Shown in pieces: positions 11,456 through 22,476 of a DNA stretch of 64,000 bases. The stretch's first letter is position 1; every line of letters begins with the position of its first letter. Under the pieces are notes generated by a model that worked only from the letters and a program-made list of their open reading frames with translations, had not been told where the DNA came from and ran no database searches. Made by a program: the position numbers and the translations under genes. This DNA is from Entoloma clypeatum (taxonomy: Eukaryota; Basidiomycota; Agaricomycetes; Agaricales; Entolomataceae). The DNA lies in NCBI GenBank assembly GCA_963565915.1, contig OY751488.1:2232001-2296000 (forward strand), given 5' to 3'.

Positions 11456-14227
11456 ATGCGTCCATTCTTTTCCGGTCTCGCTCTTTTATCTCTCTCCTCA
11501 TCAGCCGTCAAAGCAGGGTTTCCTTCGAAAATCTATGGTGTGAACCTGGGTTCTTGGCATGTTAATTTCTCCTCGTCCTTGGCCTACTCATTAAACGCGA
11601 CGCCAGGTTGCTTGTGGAACCATGGATGCTCCCCGCAGGTCTGTCCAACGCCTTCAGATCGAGCGTATTTTGACTGTGCGGTGCTGTAGAATGGGTTGCC
11701 ATGGGTGGCGAACATTGCGAGAAGTGCTCTTCTTGCATCGCCTCGGAATAGTAAGCATATACGAAATATCCTCACGAATAGTGTATAACGCATCGTTTCT
11801 AGTGCGTTCGTCGAGGCTCACGGGCAGGAATATTCAGATTCCAAATTCAACGAGCATTGGTAAAATCATTCTCGCTGACGCAAGTATCCAAAGCTCATCA
11901 TTCCTAGGACAACCTGGTTCACACAAGATGATGTTCACCGCTTTCAAGAGCTTGGCATTAACACGGTTCGCGTTCCCGTGAGTCATTGTGTAGAAGTCCT
12001 CTTCTTGTATACGCCTTTTAAAGCTGCAAAATTGAAGCTGGGGTATTGGATTATCGAGGACCTCGTCGATCGCGCTACAGAATTCTACCCCAGAGGAGGC
12101 CTTTCTCAGCTTGTAAGTCAACATTCTGGACTCTGAGGTTTGTGCTCATTTTCCTCTTTAGCGGCGTGGTCTGAAGCAACTCAAAAACGCCGGCATGGCT
12201 GTTGTGCTTGATCATCATGCACTTCCAGGGGCGCAAGCTGTCGGACAACAATTTGCTGGCAGGTTCGTCCTAGAGTGTCACCCTTGAGATGTGATTACCT
12301 GATTTTTCTTTTTCTTCCAGGTGCACTGATGATGTCCAATTTTACGTGTGTTGGGATGTCTTCAGTCATTCCGTGTCTCACCATTGAATCTTAGACGCCT
12401 TACAATTATCACCGCGCTCTGGTCTGGACGGCTGTGATGACCACCCTCTCACATGTTGACCCAGCGTTTAGCAATGTTGTTGGAATTGAAGCCGTCAACG
12501 AGCCAATCATGAATGCCAGCCTCACTCCTGCTTACGGAGACTGTGCGTCTCCAATACACGTCTCATCATCTCAATCTGATGCCACAACCAGTTCAAAAGA
12601 ACTTCGTGCAAGTCGTACGTGCTGTTGAATTCCTCCTGGGCACCCCGGTTCCTGGCCTCGAAGTTTCGACACAAATTACGATATCCCCCAATGTCACGCT
12701 CTCCTTGGAAGCCGTTGTACATTTTCCACTGTTTTTCTCAGAAGAAGCCTGCGCGGCCTTAAAGGACGCCATCCCCATCCTTCTGAAACTTGGTGCACAA
12801 ATGCCCTTGGTCGAACTCTTTACTTTCTCGCCAGCGAAAGGACGGGAGCCATTGACTACCACGTGCGTGTCTATCACAACAAGACCTAAGACCTCTTGAT
12901 ATCGACCCCCAACACCTAGTTTCATGGACGTTAGTTGGCAGTGGGGCAATTCCTCAAACCCTGCCGATGCTGCTATGGGCCCTCAGATATATGACAACCA
13001 TCTCTATTATTCGTGAGCCAATGAAGCTATTGCATTGAATCAACGCTGACTCTAAATATGTATAGGTTCGGGGTGAACCCTAATCGATTATGCAGTGGAT
13101 ATGTATGCTAATCACATTGTACAGGGCGTCGCAGATGCCAACGAAACTGCATACTTGATCAGTGTTTGCAGTTCGTTCAATATCTAATCACCCGAGAAAG
13201 AAATCTTTCGCTGATATTCGCCCCCAGATCTGGCTCGGGTCGAAAACGACGCCGCACTTGGCAACAGTCCTCTTTTCTTCGGGGGTACGTCACAGTGCCT
13301 CAATCCTTTTCATCTTAACACTGACTATACATCGACAGAATGGGCTTTGCCGACCCAATTCAACGCGACGGACGAATTCTTGTACAAGTGGGCAGATGCA
13401 CAGAAGTATTCGTACAGCAAGGGCGCAGGTTGGATGGTGCGTGTAGTCTTTTCTTTTTTTTTTTAGCAACTAAATACCCCGGGTGAATATAGTTCTGGAA
13501 TTTCAAGATCGAGATATCTGAAGCAGCAGGCGAACTAGCGAGGCAATGGTTCGTGTCTCTTCCCTGATGGTCAATGCACAGTTCTCACGCACCTCTTTGC
13601 CTCAGGTCATACTTTGAGGGTGTCAAGCGTGGATATCTCACGGAAGATCCATCCAAGCTCAATGATCCCCATGTCTGCGATCCGTACATTGGCGCTACCT
13701 ATACCCCACCGCCTTCTACATCCACGTCCGCACCTGCTTCTACATCTACATCTGCGCCTGCGTCCTCGTCTGTATCTGCGTCGTCTGCTTCCCAGTCCCC
13801 GTCTGTGTCTGCGTCTGCGTCCACATCCACATCCCCATCCGCGTCCCTTTCCCCTTCCGCGCCTGCGTCCTCGTCTGTATCTGCGTCGTCTGCTTCCCAG
13901 TCCCCGTCTGCGTCTGCGTCCACGTCCACATCCCCATCCGCGTCCCTTTCCCCTTCCGCGCCTCCATCCCCTTCCGCGTCCCTTTCCCCTTCCGCGTCCC
14001 TTTCCCCTTCCGCGTCCCTTTCCCCTTCCGCGCCTCCATCCCCATCCGCGTCCCTTTCCCCATCCGCGTCCCTTTCCCCATCCGCGTCCCTTTCCCCATC
14101 CGCGTCCCTTTCCCCATCCGCGTCCCTGTCCGCGTCCCCATCCGCGTCTCTGTCCCCTACCCCATCCGTGTCTCCAACCCCATCTCTATCTCCATCTCCA
14201 TCTCCCTCTCTATCCTCGTCTACCTAA
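11456..14227 (+). CDS. Secreted GH5 glycoside hydrolase (exo-beta-1,3-glucanase-like) with Ser/Pro/Ala repeat tail
   Basis: Retaining glycosidase of family GH5, probably acting on cell-wall beta-1,3-glucan. ATG 11456 begins a signal peptide (MRPFFSGLALLSLSSSAVKA). The domain then reads GVNLGSW, LLVEPWMLPAEWVAMGGEHC, SEYAFVEAHG, GINTVRVPLGYW, VVLDHHALPG, and VGIEAVNEP with the acid/base Glu. YYSFGGVADANETAY, NSPLFFGEWALP with the nucleophile Glu, WMFWNFKIE and RGYLTEDPSKLNDPHVCDPY complete the fold. Both catalytic glutamates are present. About 14 exons are needed; the first intron uses a GC donor (11557-11606). After the domain there is a tail of about 170 residues of SPSASL-type repeats with no GPI signal or transmembrane helix, ending TAA 14225-14227. 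The tail may be O-mannosylated and bind the enzyme to the wall. GH5 subfamily (9 or 30) is undecided. Confidence 0.85.
11557..11606 (+). other. GC-AG intron in the GH5 gene
   Basis: The conserved run GSW-LLVEPWMLP is continuous only if a 50-base intron is removed whose donor is GCATGT and whose acceptor is CCAG. No GT donor restores the frame at this point. A plausible branch site (CTCATTAA) lies about 15 bases before the acceptor. Confidence 0.7.
13713..14224 (+). repeat. Coding minisatellite (Ser/Pro/Ala tail of the GH5 protein)
   Basis: The block contains a direct duplication of about 100 bases (13755-13858 and 13859-13957, differing by a 6-base indel and a few substitutions). About ten tandem copies of an 18-base unit coding for ASLSPS, with minor variants, follow from about 13965 to 14140. 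The end degrades into SPTPS and SPSPS units. The same bases leave long open frames on the other strand and in other frames, which are composition artefacts. Confidence 0.85.
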
Positions 14228-14728
14228 ACGTAGCGGTTAGGAAAGCGCCGCTGAAATCGGTTTGGTTTTATTTTATTCTAAATATTATATATTGTCAGTT
14301 TGGAGACATGTAAGCCGTGCCATATCAACGAGGAACTAGCGTCGGAAACATGAAGTCAGATTAAATGATATCTCGAAGCCATCCAGAGGCGGGATCTTGT
14401 CCTCGTCCTTAACGTACCTGCCTACGTTTAAGACCCTGACTGGGATGTTTTTTTCTGAACAGCAAGCCAAGTCCAATTCTACAGACTCTGAAAAACTCTG
14501 CCTCGCAGAGAATATTGGTTTTACGTGTATGTGCTTTCCTTTCTTCCCCCTCTCGTTGGGAAGTGCCCGTTGGTAACTCTTTGCCCTCTCAGCGTTAACT
14601 TATGTTCCTACCTGCAGTCTTTGCAATATTGCTCATGGATGCATGTGTTCAGCTATCGTATTTTTGCTGACTATCTATATATAATCTGATTTGGCATGCC
14701 AAAATAAACCTGATTTTGTGAGACTATC
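14228..14728. promoter_or_regulatory. GH5-ADE1 intergenic region with ADE1 TATA element
   Basis: These 501 bases hold the glucanase 3' UTR and the ADE1 promoter. A TATATATAAT stretch at 14675-14684 sits about 45-55 bases before the ADE1 ATG and is a plausible TATA box. Nothing else was recognised. Confidence 0.4.
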
Positions 14729-15836
14729 ATGGCCGCACTGATCAACTCAGACCTCTCGGGCTTATCCCTGTTTTCGAAGGGTAAAGTCAGAGACGTCTAC
14801 TTGACCTCTTCACCCGATCATCACCTGCTCTTCGTTGCCTCTGACAGGATTTCCGCCTACGATGTCATTCTCAAAAATGTGCGCATCGTTATCTCGCTCT
14901 GGATCTCAACCGACCTATAGTATCTCCGACGGAGGTAGGGCATACCAGACAAAGGAAAACTCTTGACCAAGCTTTCGCTTTTCTGGTTCGAAAAATTGAG
15001 CCATATTATTCCAAACCATTTTGTCACGGCAAAAATCGATGAGATGCCAGAAGAGGTTCGTCAATATGAGGAACAATTGGAGGGCCGGGTGATGCTTGTA
15101 AGGAAAGCAGATGTTATTCCGTTGGAGGCCATTGTCCGGGGTTATCTGTCGGGTGCGTTCTGAACGATGTCGGTCTGCCCTGTGCTGCTCGACTAACCGC
15201 ATTCATGAAAAGGATCGGCATGGACTGAATATAAAAAGACAGGAACTGTACATGGTATTACGGTGCCCGAAGGACTCGTTGAATCTCAACAGTTCCCTGA
15301 ACCGATCTTCACCCCGTCGACAAAAGCCGAACAAGGCGCCCATGACGAGAATATCTCTCCTGAACAAGGTTGAGTCAATAAAGATTATCCCGTCAACCAT
15401 CCCGCTCATGATCTCACCAGCCGCAAAACTGATTGGCAAAGACTTGTATTCACAGGTCTCGAAAGCTGCTCTTGACCTCTACAACACTGCTGCCAAATAT
15501 GCTCTCACTCGAGGTGTCATACTCGCTGACACCAAGTTCGAGTTTGGTCTCGTTCCCTCCACGACATCGCCCTCTGGGAAGAGCCTTATCCTCATTGACG
15601 AGCTCTTAACGCCAGATTCTTCGCGTTACTGGCCGCTCTCATCTTATTCTCCTGGTGGACCACAGCCGAGTTTCGATAAGCAGTATGTGCGGGATTGGCT
15701 TGTGAAAAACGGATTCCGTAAAGGCCTCGAGAGTGGGCCAGAAGGGAGAGCTGGTGAGGGTTGGACCATCGAAGAGTCGGTCGTGAAAGGCACACAAGAC
15801 AGATATGCGGAGGCTGTAAAGCTCATGACGGGATGA
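14729..15836 (+). CDS. ADE1: Phosphoribosylaminoimidazole-succinocarboxamide synthase (SAICAR synthetase)
   Basis: Purine biosynthesis enzyme that joins CAIR and aspartate using ATP. The first exon gives [11 protein letters not shown], the nucleotide-binding loop, and [14 protein letters not shown]. After an intron of about 60 bases the frame continues [18 protein letters not shown] and the second exon contains [20 protein letters not shown], the substrate-binding core. The third and fourth exons give [14 protein letters not shown], the [19 protein letters not shown] block, [26 protein letters not shown] and [11 protein letters not shown]. All hallmark blocks are present in order, giving a protein of about 310 residues, normal for fungal Ade1. 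Three short introns are required. TGA at 15834-15836. Confidence 0.95.
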
Positions 15837-15929
15837 ATATAGGTGTATTATTCAACACCTTGTTATTCCACCAAGATATAGACTATTTCGACCGTGAGAA
15901 TTCATGAATTCTCGAGCTTCAACTCAACG

Positions 15930-18346
15930 ATGCTTCGACCAATACCCGCATTTTCTGTGATGCCTATTGTCCAGCCAGAACCTGCGAGGAAGAAGGAAAG
16001 ACCTGCAGCCAAAACACCCATACCAGGCACCGACTGGCTTCGCGTGAAGACGACTGCAGGAAACGTATTCTACTCTCATAAAGTGAATAAAAAGAGTGTC
16101 TGGACCGTACCTGACGAAATCAAGGATGCTGTGCGGAAGTTAGAACAGCAGGAACAGCGCGGAAACCAGAAGGTGGACGAAGCTGAGCGTGAAAGGGCGA
16201 TGGAGGTGGAAAGGATCAGAGAGGAGGTCCAGACGATGGTGAAACGGAAAGCGGAGGAGGCGGTGCCAGTTGATGAGGTTGTTATCTCGAAGAAAGCCAA
16301 GGTCGAAGAGGTCGACGCGGAGGAAAGTGACGATAGCGAAGAGGAAGAATGGCAGCGAGAAGCGGCCGCTCAGCTCGCTGCTGAAGCTGAGGCCGAAAGG
16401 AGGAGGCTGGCGGAAGAGGCTGAGCAGGCTAAGAAGGAAGCTGAAGAAGAGGCAAAAAAGGCACAGTCAGTGCAGCTTAACATGCCGGACCGTGTGGATT
16501 TATCAATTGAAGAAGGGAAGGCTCTGTTCAAGGTCCGTTTTCATGTTGTCTTTTTAAAATACGATAAGACGCTTTTAATTTTCATAGACTCTTCTTCGAG
16601 AAAAGGACATCAATCCCCTCCACCCATGGGACCTTTCTCTCCCGAAGTTCATTTCTGATCCTCGATATGTCCTGTTACCATCCGTCGCCGCACGCCGCGA
16701 AGCTTTCGACGAGTATTGCCGAGACCGTGCTCGAGAGTTGCGGCAATCCGCAGTAAAACAAGAAAAGGAAGTGTCACCGAAAGAAGAGTTTGAAGGGCTT
16801 CTCACCGATGAGGTCAAGAGCACCAGGACAAGCTGGACAGATTTTCGGCGCAAATGGAAGAAGGATAGAAAGTTTTATGGCTGGGGCAGGGATGATAGGG
16901 AAAGAGAGAAAAGATTCAGAGATTACATCAAGGAACTGGGGGAGAGTGAGCCTTTCATGGATTGCAAACATCAACAGACATACAAACTGATTTTCATAGA
17001 GAGACGAACCATGGCCGAGAAAGCAGAAGCGGACTTCTTTGTTCTATTACGAGAGAAAGGAAATGTAGAAGAAGGTTCTGTGTGGAAAGATGTAAGGTTT
17101 GTTTTGGTTGCATGTAGTATATTAAATTTCTTCAGATCAAACGAAAGCTTTATGACGACCCTCGTTACGATGCTGTGGGGTCCGCCTCTTTACGAGAAGA
17201 ACTTTTCAACACTTTTCTCAAAAGCAGCAGCTCGAAACGAATCACACAGGAGGCTCCTAAACAAGGCGTGGCCAAGAAAGAGGAACAGGGCGGGGACCAG
17301 CTGGACGAAGCGGAAAAGGAAACGAGGCAAAAGGAAAGAAAGGAGCGTGCGGTGAGAGAAAGGGAGCAGAAGGTTAAGGCGGTGCGGGACCGCCTCGAGG
17401 CCGATATTGGCAAATCGAGAATGGACATCTATAAGGAAGAGGGGGAGAGAGATTTCATGTGCGCCGGATATCCTTACTTGATTGGATCAGCGACCGTGGC
17501 GCTCACCTCACCTTTTCTTTGGTTTAAAGGAGTTTATTGACTGATGCAATTCGAGATCCACAGGTACGGTGTCAATTGTTCATTACCATTTTCTCATGCT
17601 CCCTATAGACGACTTGGGAAGCAGCCCTTCCGCAACTCAAAACCGACCCTCGGTTCAGGAATTCACCTCTTCCGGTCAATCAGCAGTTGCATTTGTTCCA
17701 TAGCCACGTTGGACGCCTGCGCTCGAAGCATATCACCAATCTTTACATGCTTTTTGACGCCCATGCACCGTCCCTTGCCATTCAATTCGATGCCCTGCCT
17801 ATATCCTCTCTCCTCGCATCGATGCCTGCGACAAAACTTGGTTACACTACTCAAGATGTCCGAAGCGAATTCGATAGGTGGCAGCGGGAGCGGACGCAAT
17901 CAGCTCGAAAGGCGTTTGATGAAATGCTCACGGAAAATGCGTTCGTGGAATTTTGGGGTCGGTTGGGGAAGATTGGAGGTGAAGGCGTTGAGGGCGGAGT
18001 CAAAGCGGATGACACAGAAGGTGATGAGGGAGAGGGGGGTGGTGGAAAAGTTGACATGAAGGCTCTTGCGAAGAATGTCGATGTAGGGGATATGGAAAAG
18101 GTGTTGAAGGTGGGTCTTATTATTACCCTGTATCTGCTTGACTCCCTACTCAAGCCTACCAGAATGACAAGCGGTATACCATGTTTGATCATGACCCTGA
18201 GCAACGAGAACGATGGATCAGAGTATGTTTTTCGAGTATTCAACTTTGACGATCGGGTCTGACCAGCAATCCAGGGATATCTATCGAATCTATCGGCACC
18301 CAAGCTCTCTGTGCATATTCCACAACATGCAGGACCTTTGACGTGA
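15930..18346 (+). CDS. WW and FF domain protein, TCERG1/CA150-like transcription-splicing factor
   Basis: Predicted nuclear protein that couples RNA polymerase II elongation with splicing. A WW domain lies near the N terminus (GTDWLRVKTTAGNVFYSHK, then KKSVWTVPDEI). A long charged coiled coil rich in Glu/Lys follows (about 16120-16480). Several FF domains come next: YVLLPSVAARREAFDEYCRD, SWTDFRRKWKKDRKFYGWG, FFVLLREKGNVEEGSVWKD, a segment around DPRFRNSPLPVNQQLHLFHS, and a last one ending in RERWIRGYLSNLS. One WW plus about five or six FF motifs fits TCERG1 better than Prp40, which has two WW domains. The start is ATG 15930; TGA 18344-18346. About eight exons; the 17100-17640 section has small introns whose edges are approximate. 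Confidence 0.8.
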
Positions 18347-18649
18347 TGCGGAGAACATTGTAATCTTGGTAGCTATTTACTGGAGTCAAATCAGAATTTA
18401 ACGGCACCGGCGCCCGTTGCATGTTCAGCTTGTCAATGGGTTCGAACGAAGCGGGCCGGCCAGTGGTGTGCGTTCTGCTGCCGTCCTCGCAGGATATTCT
18501 CAATTGGGGAACTGTAGCTGAGCCTCTTCCATCCCAGCACTATATTGCTGATAGTCTGAACCTTTTGCTGACAGGGCTTCATCAGAGTCTCTCCATGTGT
18601 TCGAGGGTTCCGGACGAATCTCTTTGGGAAAGCCAATCGGGTACAACCA
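18347..18649. other. Intergenic, no recognisable gene
   Basis: About 300 bases after the TCERG1-like stop. Open frames here (for example from 18421) have no domain and conflict between strands. They could be the 5' part of the F-box-like remnant that follows. Confidence 0.4.
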
Positions 18650-19200
18650 ATGATTTTCCTGGCGAGATTGTTCGCGTTTGTAAGAGGCTCCGCGAGGGCG
18701 CTGCGACTCGAAGGGCCTCTGCCTCCTGAAGTTCTGTCTCTTGTATTCCAATTTGCCATTCCACCATCATTTCATCTTGAAGTCTTGTATAAAGACGTCG
18801 AGCTGTGTCGGACCGGTCAAATACCTGCATATCTCAGGGTTTTCCTGAAACTTTCGGTCCCAAGGTGATGCCACTGCCCTTCTATATGAAGATGTCGCAC
18901 TTCGCCGCGCTGGTCAGATTGCTGCATTTCTCCAAAAGCATTTTTGGTCCCATGGTTAGCAGGATTATGTTCTCTGCGTTTCTGCCCCCGCAGTCTGGCA
19001 GATCGTACAAAGATCAACGGAACTTTGATCTGGGTCCTCGCTTTAATCATGTACTGTCGGCTTCACTTATTATGGCCGGATGATTCCTTCGACATAAACG
19101 ATTGGGATGACTCAAGTCGCGATAGTGCTGGCAGTGTATATGAACCACAAGCAGTACGACTGAATCTTCGGACGACTCTGCAGATTATAGTATACCTCTG
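18650..19200 (+). pseudogene. F-box-like fragment with an internal duplication; probably decayed
   Basis: The first segment reads GPLPPEVLSLVFQFAIPPS, like the start of an F-box, and then LYKDVELCRTGQIPAYLR, which resembles the stretch that follows the F-box in many basidiomycete F-box proteins. About 85 bases downstream, in another frame, a second version reads LYEDVALRRAGQIAAFLQ. The two look like diverged copies. Stops and frame changes separate them from a further segment (SLADRTKINGTLIWVLALI, DSFDINDWDDSS) and no intron arrangement I tried links all parts convincingly. It could be a real gene with small exons. Gene-free sequence continues to 19519 with nothing recognisable. Confidence 0.3.
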
Positions 19201-19519
19201 ACGAGACGGACGGCAGGCCTTGAGCCCCTTGTATTAGATGAAGATGTCGACGAAGCTACCTCAACCACCGATAGTGCCAGAAGCTGCAGAAGCTGTCCCG
19301 TGTCGATTGCACATCCTACACGTATAAGTCAACGCAGTACTTATGAGACGATCGACAGTCAACAAAAACCGGGACACTTTGGATAGCATATGGAGAACGT
19401 GGTCTTCTTATCGTCGTCGAACTTTACATATGGCTTGAATTCCAGAAGTACGTACACAAATATGCAAATGAAGGGTATCTCAAGAGGATATGTATATTAC
19501 CAGAGACTCGCCGTATGAA

Positions 19520-22264
19520 TCATCCTCTTCGTGCCCTCATCATCGGAGGGACTTCGTCGCTATCAATCGGGACTCTTCGAGGGCCATCCTTACCAGGAGG
19601 CGGCAACTTGGATGGGATGCGCGCTCTTGATGTCGAAGCACCAGGGGCAGCTTTCGCTTGGTATTTTGTGGTTTTTTTCGCATCGCTGGCAGATCCCACA
19701 GAAAATACCCTCGTTAGGGCAGAGGCTGACTTTGAATTCGATTTCCTGCTGTTTTCCTTTTCGATCCCAGCCGACGTCCTGACGCGCATCTCACCGGTTG
19801 CGGCGGGGCCATTGGACAGGACTTCGGCTTTTCCCTTCTCCCTTGCTGTAGATTTGCTTACTCTTTTTGTGGTAGTCCCCGTCACATCAGCCCGGCGTGA
19901 TGAATGATGACCGGCCTTGTTCGGTGCCGACTTTTTCTCTTGTAACGGGATTTCAGGTGGGGATTCTGGTATGCCAAGCTCTGCAGCAAGAGATAGATGT
20001 TCTGATGGAGGCAGGGATGGTGGCCCTTCCGCGTCGAAGCCGGATATGCATTCTTCCTCTTCTATGACAGGCTGTAAGAGACTGGATACATCTGAGGCAT
20101 TCAGACCCATTGATTCAGGACTGTTTGGCGAATTACCCAGCATGAGGATCCGGCTTAGTGGACTGGGCTTTGCTGGGGAATAGGCATGTATCATCCGCTG
20201 TGCAAAGGGTTTCGCGACTGGGAATGGGCGGCGCGCCAGGGAAGGGGTGTATGGAGCAAGAGAATTGAGGTCGTCGGGAGACGATGTGTCCTCAGGTGAG
20301 GATTGTCCACTGGGAAAATCAAGAGCAGGAAGTGGAGGAGGAAGGGCTAGTTCTGTTGGTAGTGAGGTCCGTGGGGTGGGAGGTGGGAGGATGAATGAAC
20401 TCGGAAGAAGTGTTGTAGCGGGAGGAGGTTTGACATTAAACATCGGTGCAGGTATAGGCGGAGGTACTTCGGTTTCATAGGAAGGAAGTATTTTACTGGG
20501 CGATGCCATGGATCTCCTCGTGACGCGCGTGGCTTTCCGCTTGCTACTTGCTCCAGCCCTGCCAACGCAGACTTTGACGGGAGACTTTCGCGGCGACTTT
20601 TTCGGAGATAGATATATTGTAGCAACCTGTTTTTGGGACGCTGGCGCCTGAGGGGTTGGAGGAAATTCTGCAAGTATCATTTCTACCTGCCAGGATCGCT
20701 TTTCGTCCAAGAGTTCGAGACGTTCGGCCTATGAGGGATGTGTAGATAGATCAATTATGGTGCAGAAAGGTCAGGATCAAATTTACCTCAATTTCCGCTC
20801 TTTCCTTGCCAAGCCTGATGGCGGCTTCGGTAAATTTGTGGCGCTCTTGCTCCAGCTCTTGCTTAATATTTTCCAGGCGTTCCTTTTCTGCATCCTGAAG
20901 CGGTGCCGACATAAGTTCCATGCTCATCTCGCCTATCTCACGATCCATCTTGTCATGATCACGTAGGAATTTATCGAACATGGCACGGGTTTCAGCGGCC
21001 TGTGTTATGCTCTGTCTTTTAGATTGGTCTGTGATTGTGATGAGTGAGTTGGGGTGTTGGGGAAAGAATTGCCTACCTAATTCTTCCTTCAACGTGGCGA
21101 TAATTCCTTGCAGTCTTTCTATTTCCACATCGGATATTTGTGCGCTGGATTTTGAGGTTGAAGGTGCATCCATTGTGGGGTTAAAAAATGTAGTCAAACA
21201 TTCTCGGAGATCGGCGAGAACAATGTTCCATTTGTCGGAAGAATTCTCCGGAGGATGTAGAGGGAAAAGTGTCAAGAGTGTGTAAGGCGACGGCTGTTGT
21301 TTTCTTTACTGATTAGACAAGAAATGACACCAGATAAGGTGATAAATACTTCTTCACAGGCAGTTGACGAGACGCAACGAGCTTTATGCACGATAGCCTG
21401 CACTTCGTTGATTGTTCTGAGCAGCAGCTTCCTCAGGATGGTATTCTCATCCAGAAGTTGACTCCTTGCTTTTTCGGCCTCTTCTAACGCAATTTCGAGG
21501 AATCCTTGGCCTTTGCCGATGACCTCGGAACCAATACTGACGTGAACATTGAGGCATTGTATTCCGCTTGGCGTTGCGGTCAGTTTTGCTTGCGCATCTG
21601 CGAGTTTGGACCACTTTCCGGCCATGCGTTCGATGTCCTTTTCCCTCTTCTTGATTTCGCTTTGGTGCGTAGCCCTGACTCCTTGTACTATATTCCGCGT
21701 GCGCTGCAGTTCTGCTGCGGTTTGTTTATGCGCCGCCTCAGTGGAATGTAGTGAGCGCATTGCTGCCCTTTGGTTGCGAGCGCGCCGTCAATGGAGCATG
21801 TCTGAAACAGAGAGAGAAGTACCAACAAAAATCGGGATTTGTGAAGGTTCATCTCGCGCTCTGCGTTGGCAGCAGACTCTTTGGCAATACGGTGCATCGA
21901 AAGCAGCCTTTCGTGGTCGTATGACAGGATACGTAGCTTTGTAGAAAGCTCTTCCGTGCGGGCCATGTCGTCCTAGGCACGACTGTCTGCACATCGTATT
22001 ACGGTGATAGAAGAGTATAATTACCATCCTCTGACTGAGCAAGCCTAACAGACACTTAACGACGCGTTCTGAAGCTGAGGTGGAGATGCCATCCAGTGCG
22101 AGGCCAGGTGAGGGGACGAATCCATGAGCGATGAGCTGAGAGTTTATGTATTCGAGGCTGGATGTGGAGACAACGGAGGGTTCGTCGACGTAGGGGGAGT
22201 TGAGAGACGGGAGGGAGATATCGCCAACATCCCATTTGACTTTCCTTCTTGGTGTTTCCATCAT
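19520..22264 (-). CDS. ADIP/SSX2IP (fission yeast Msd1)-like coiled-coil protein
   Basis: Likely microtubule or spindle-pole anchoring protein. From ATG 22264 the N terminus reads SSLEYINSQLIAHGFVPSPG, the characteristic opening of the afadin- and alpha-actinin-binding (ADIP) family. It continues into a long coiled coil over several exons: LSTKLRILSYDHERLLSMHR, ELQRTRNIVQGVRATHQSEI, and HKFTEAAIRLGKERAEIE. The last exon (about 19520-20710) is a disordered Pro/Ser/Lys-rich tail with basic patches (SPKKSPRKSPVKV) and ends MMRARRG with TGA 19520-19522. ADIP homologues recruit gamma-tubulin factors to spindle poles (SSX2IP, Msd1). The basic tail may bind microtubules, which is inference. About six exons. 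Divergent from the USP gene by 212 bases. Confidence 0.72.
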
Positions 22265-22476
22265 GGCAGCCTGATGTTTACCGCGTAATGGTCACGTGAT
22301 CACATTGTGCGAAAGGTGCAGCACAACAAGCGTCAACAAAGCTCAATTACGGAGCCAAGTCCTGTGCGTCCACACTGCTGATCACAACCGAGGCGACCCT
22401 CGCCCTCCTTCCCTTGCATTTTTTATTTTTTTATTCGTCTTCTTTTTAATTACGGGCAGTCCTACCTCTAGAAACA

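Noticed and set aside
13699..14141. Long minus-strand frames opposite the glucanase tail (Asp/Ala-rich and Met-Gly-Thr-rich)
   Set aside because: They follow from the low-complexity triplet repeat, have no domain, and lie exactly opposite the repeated coding tail.
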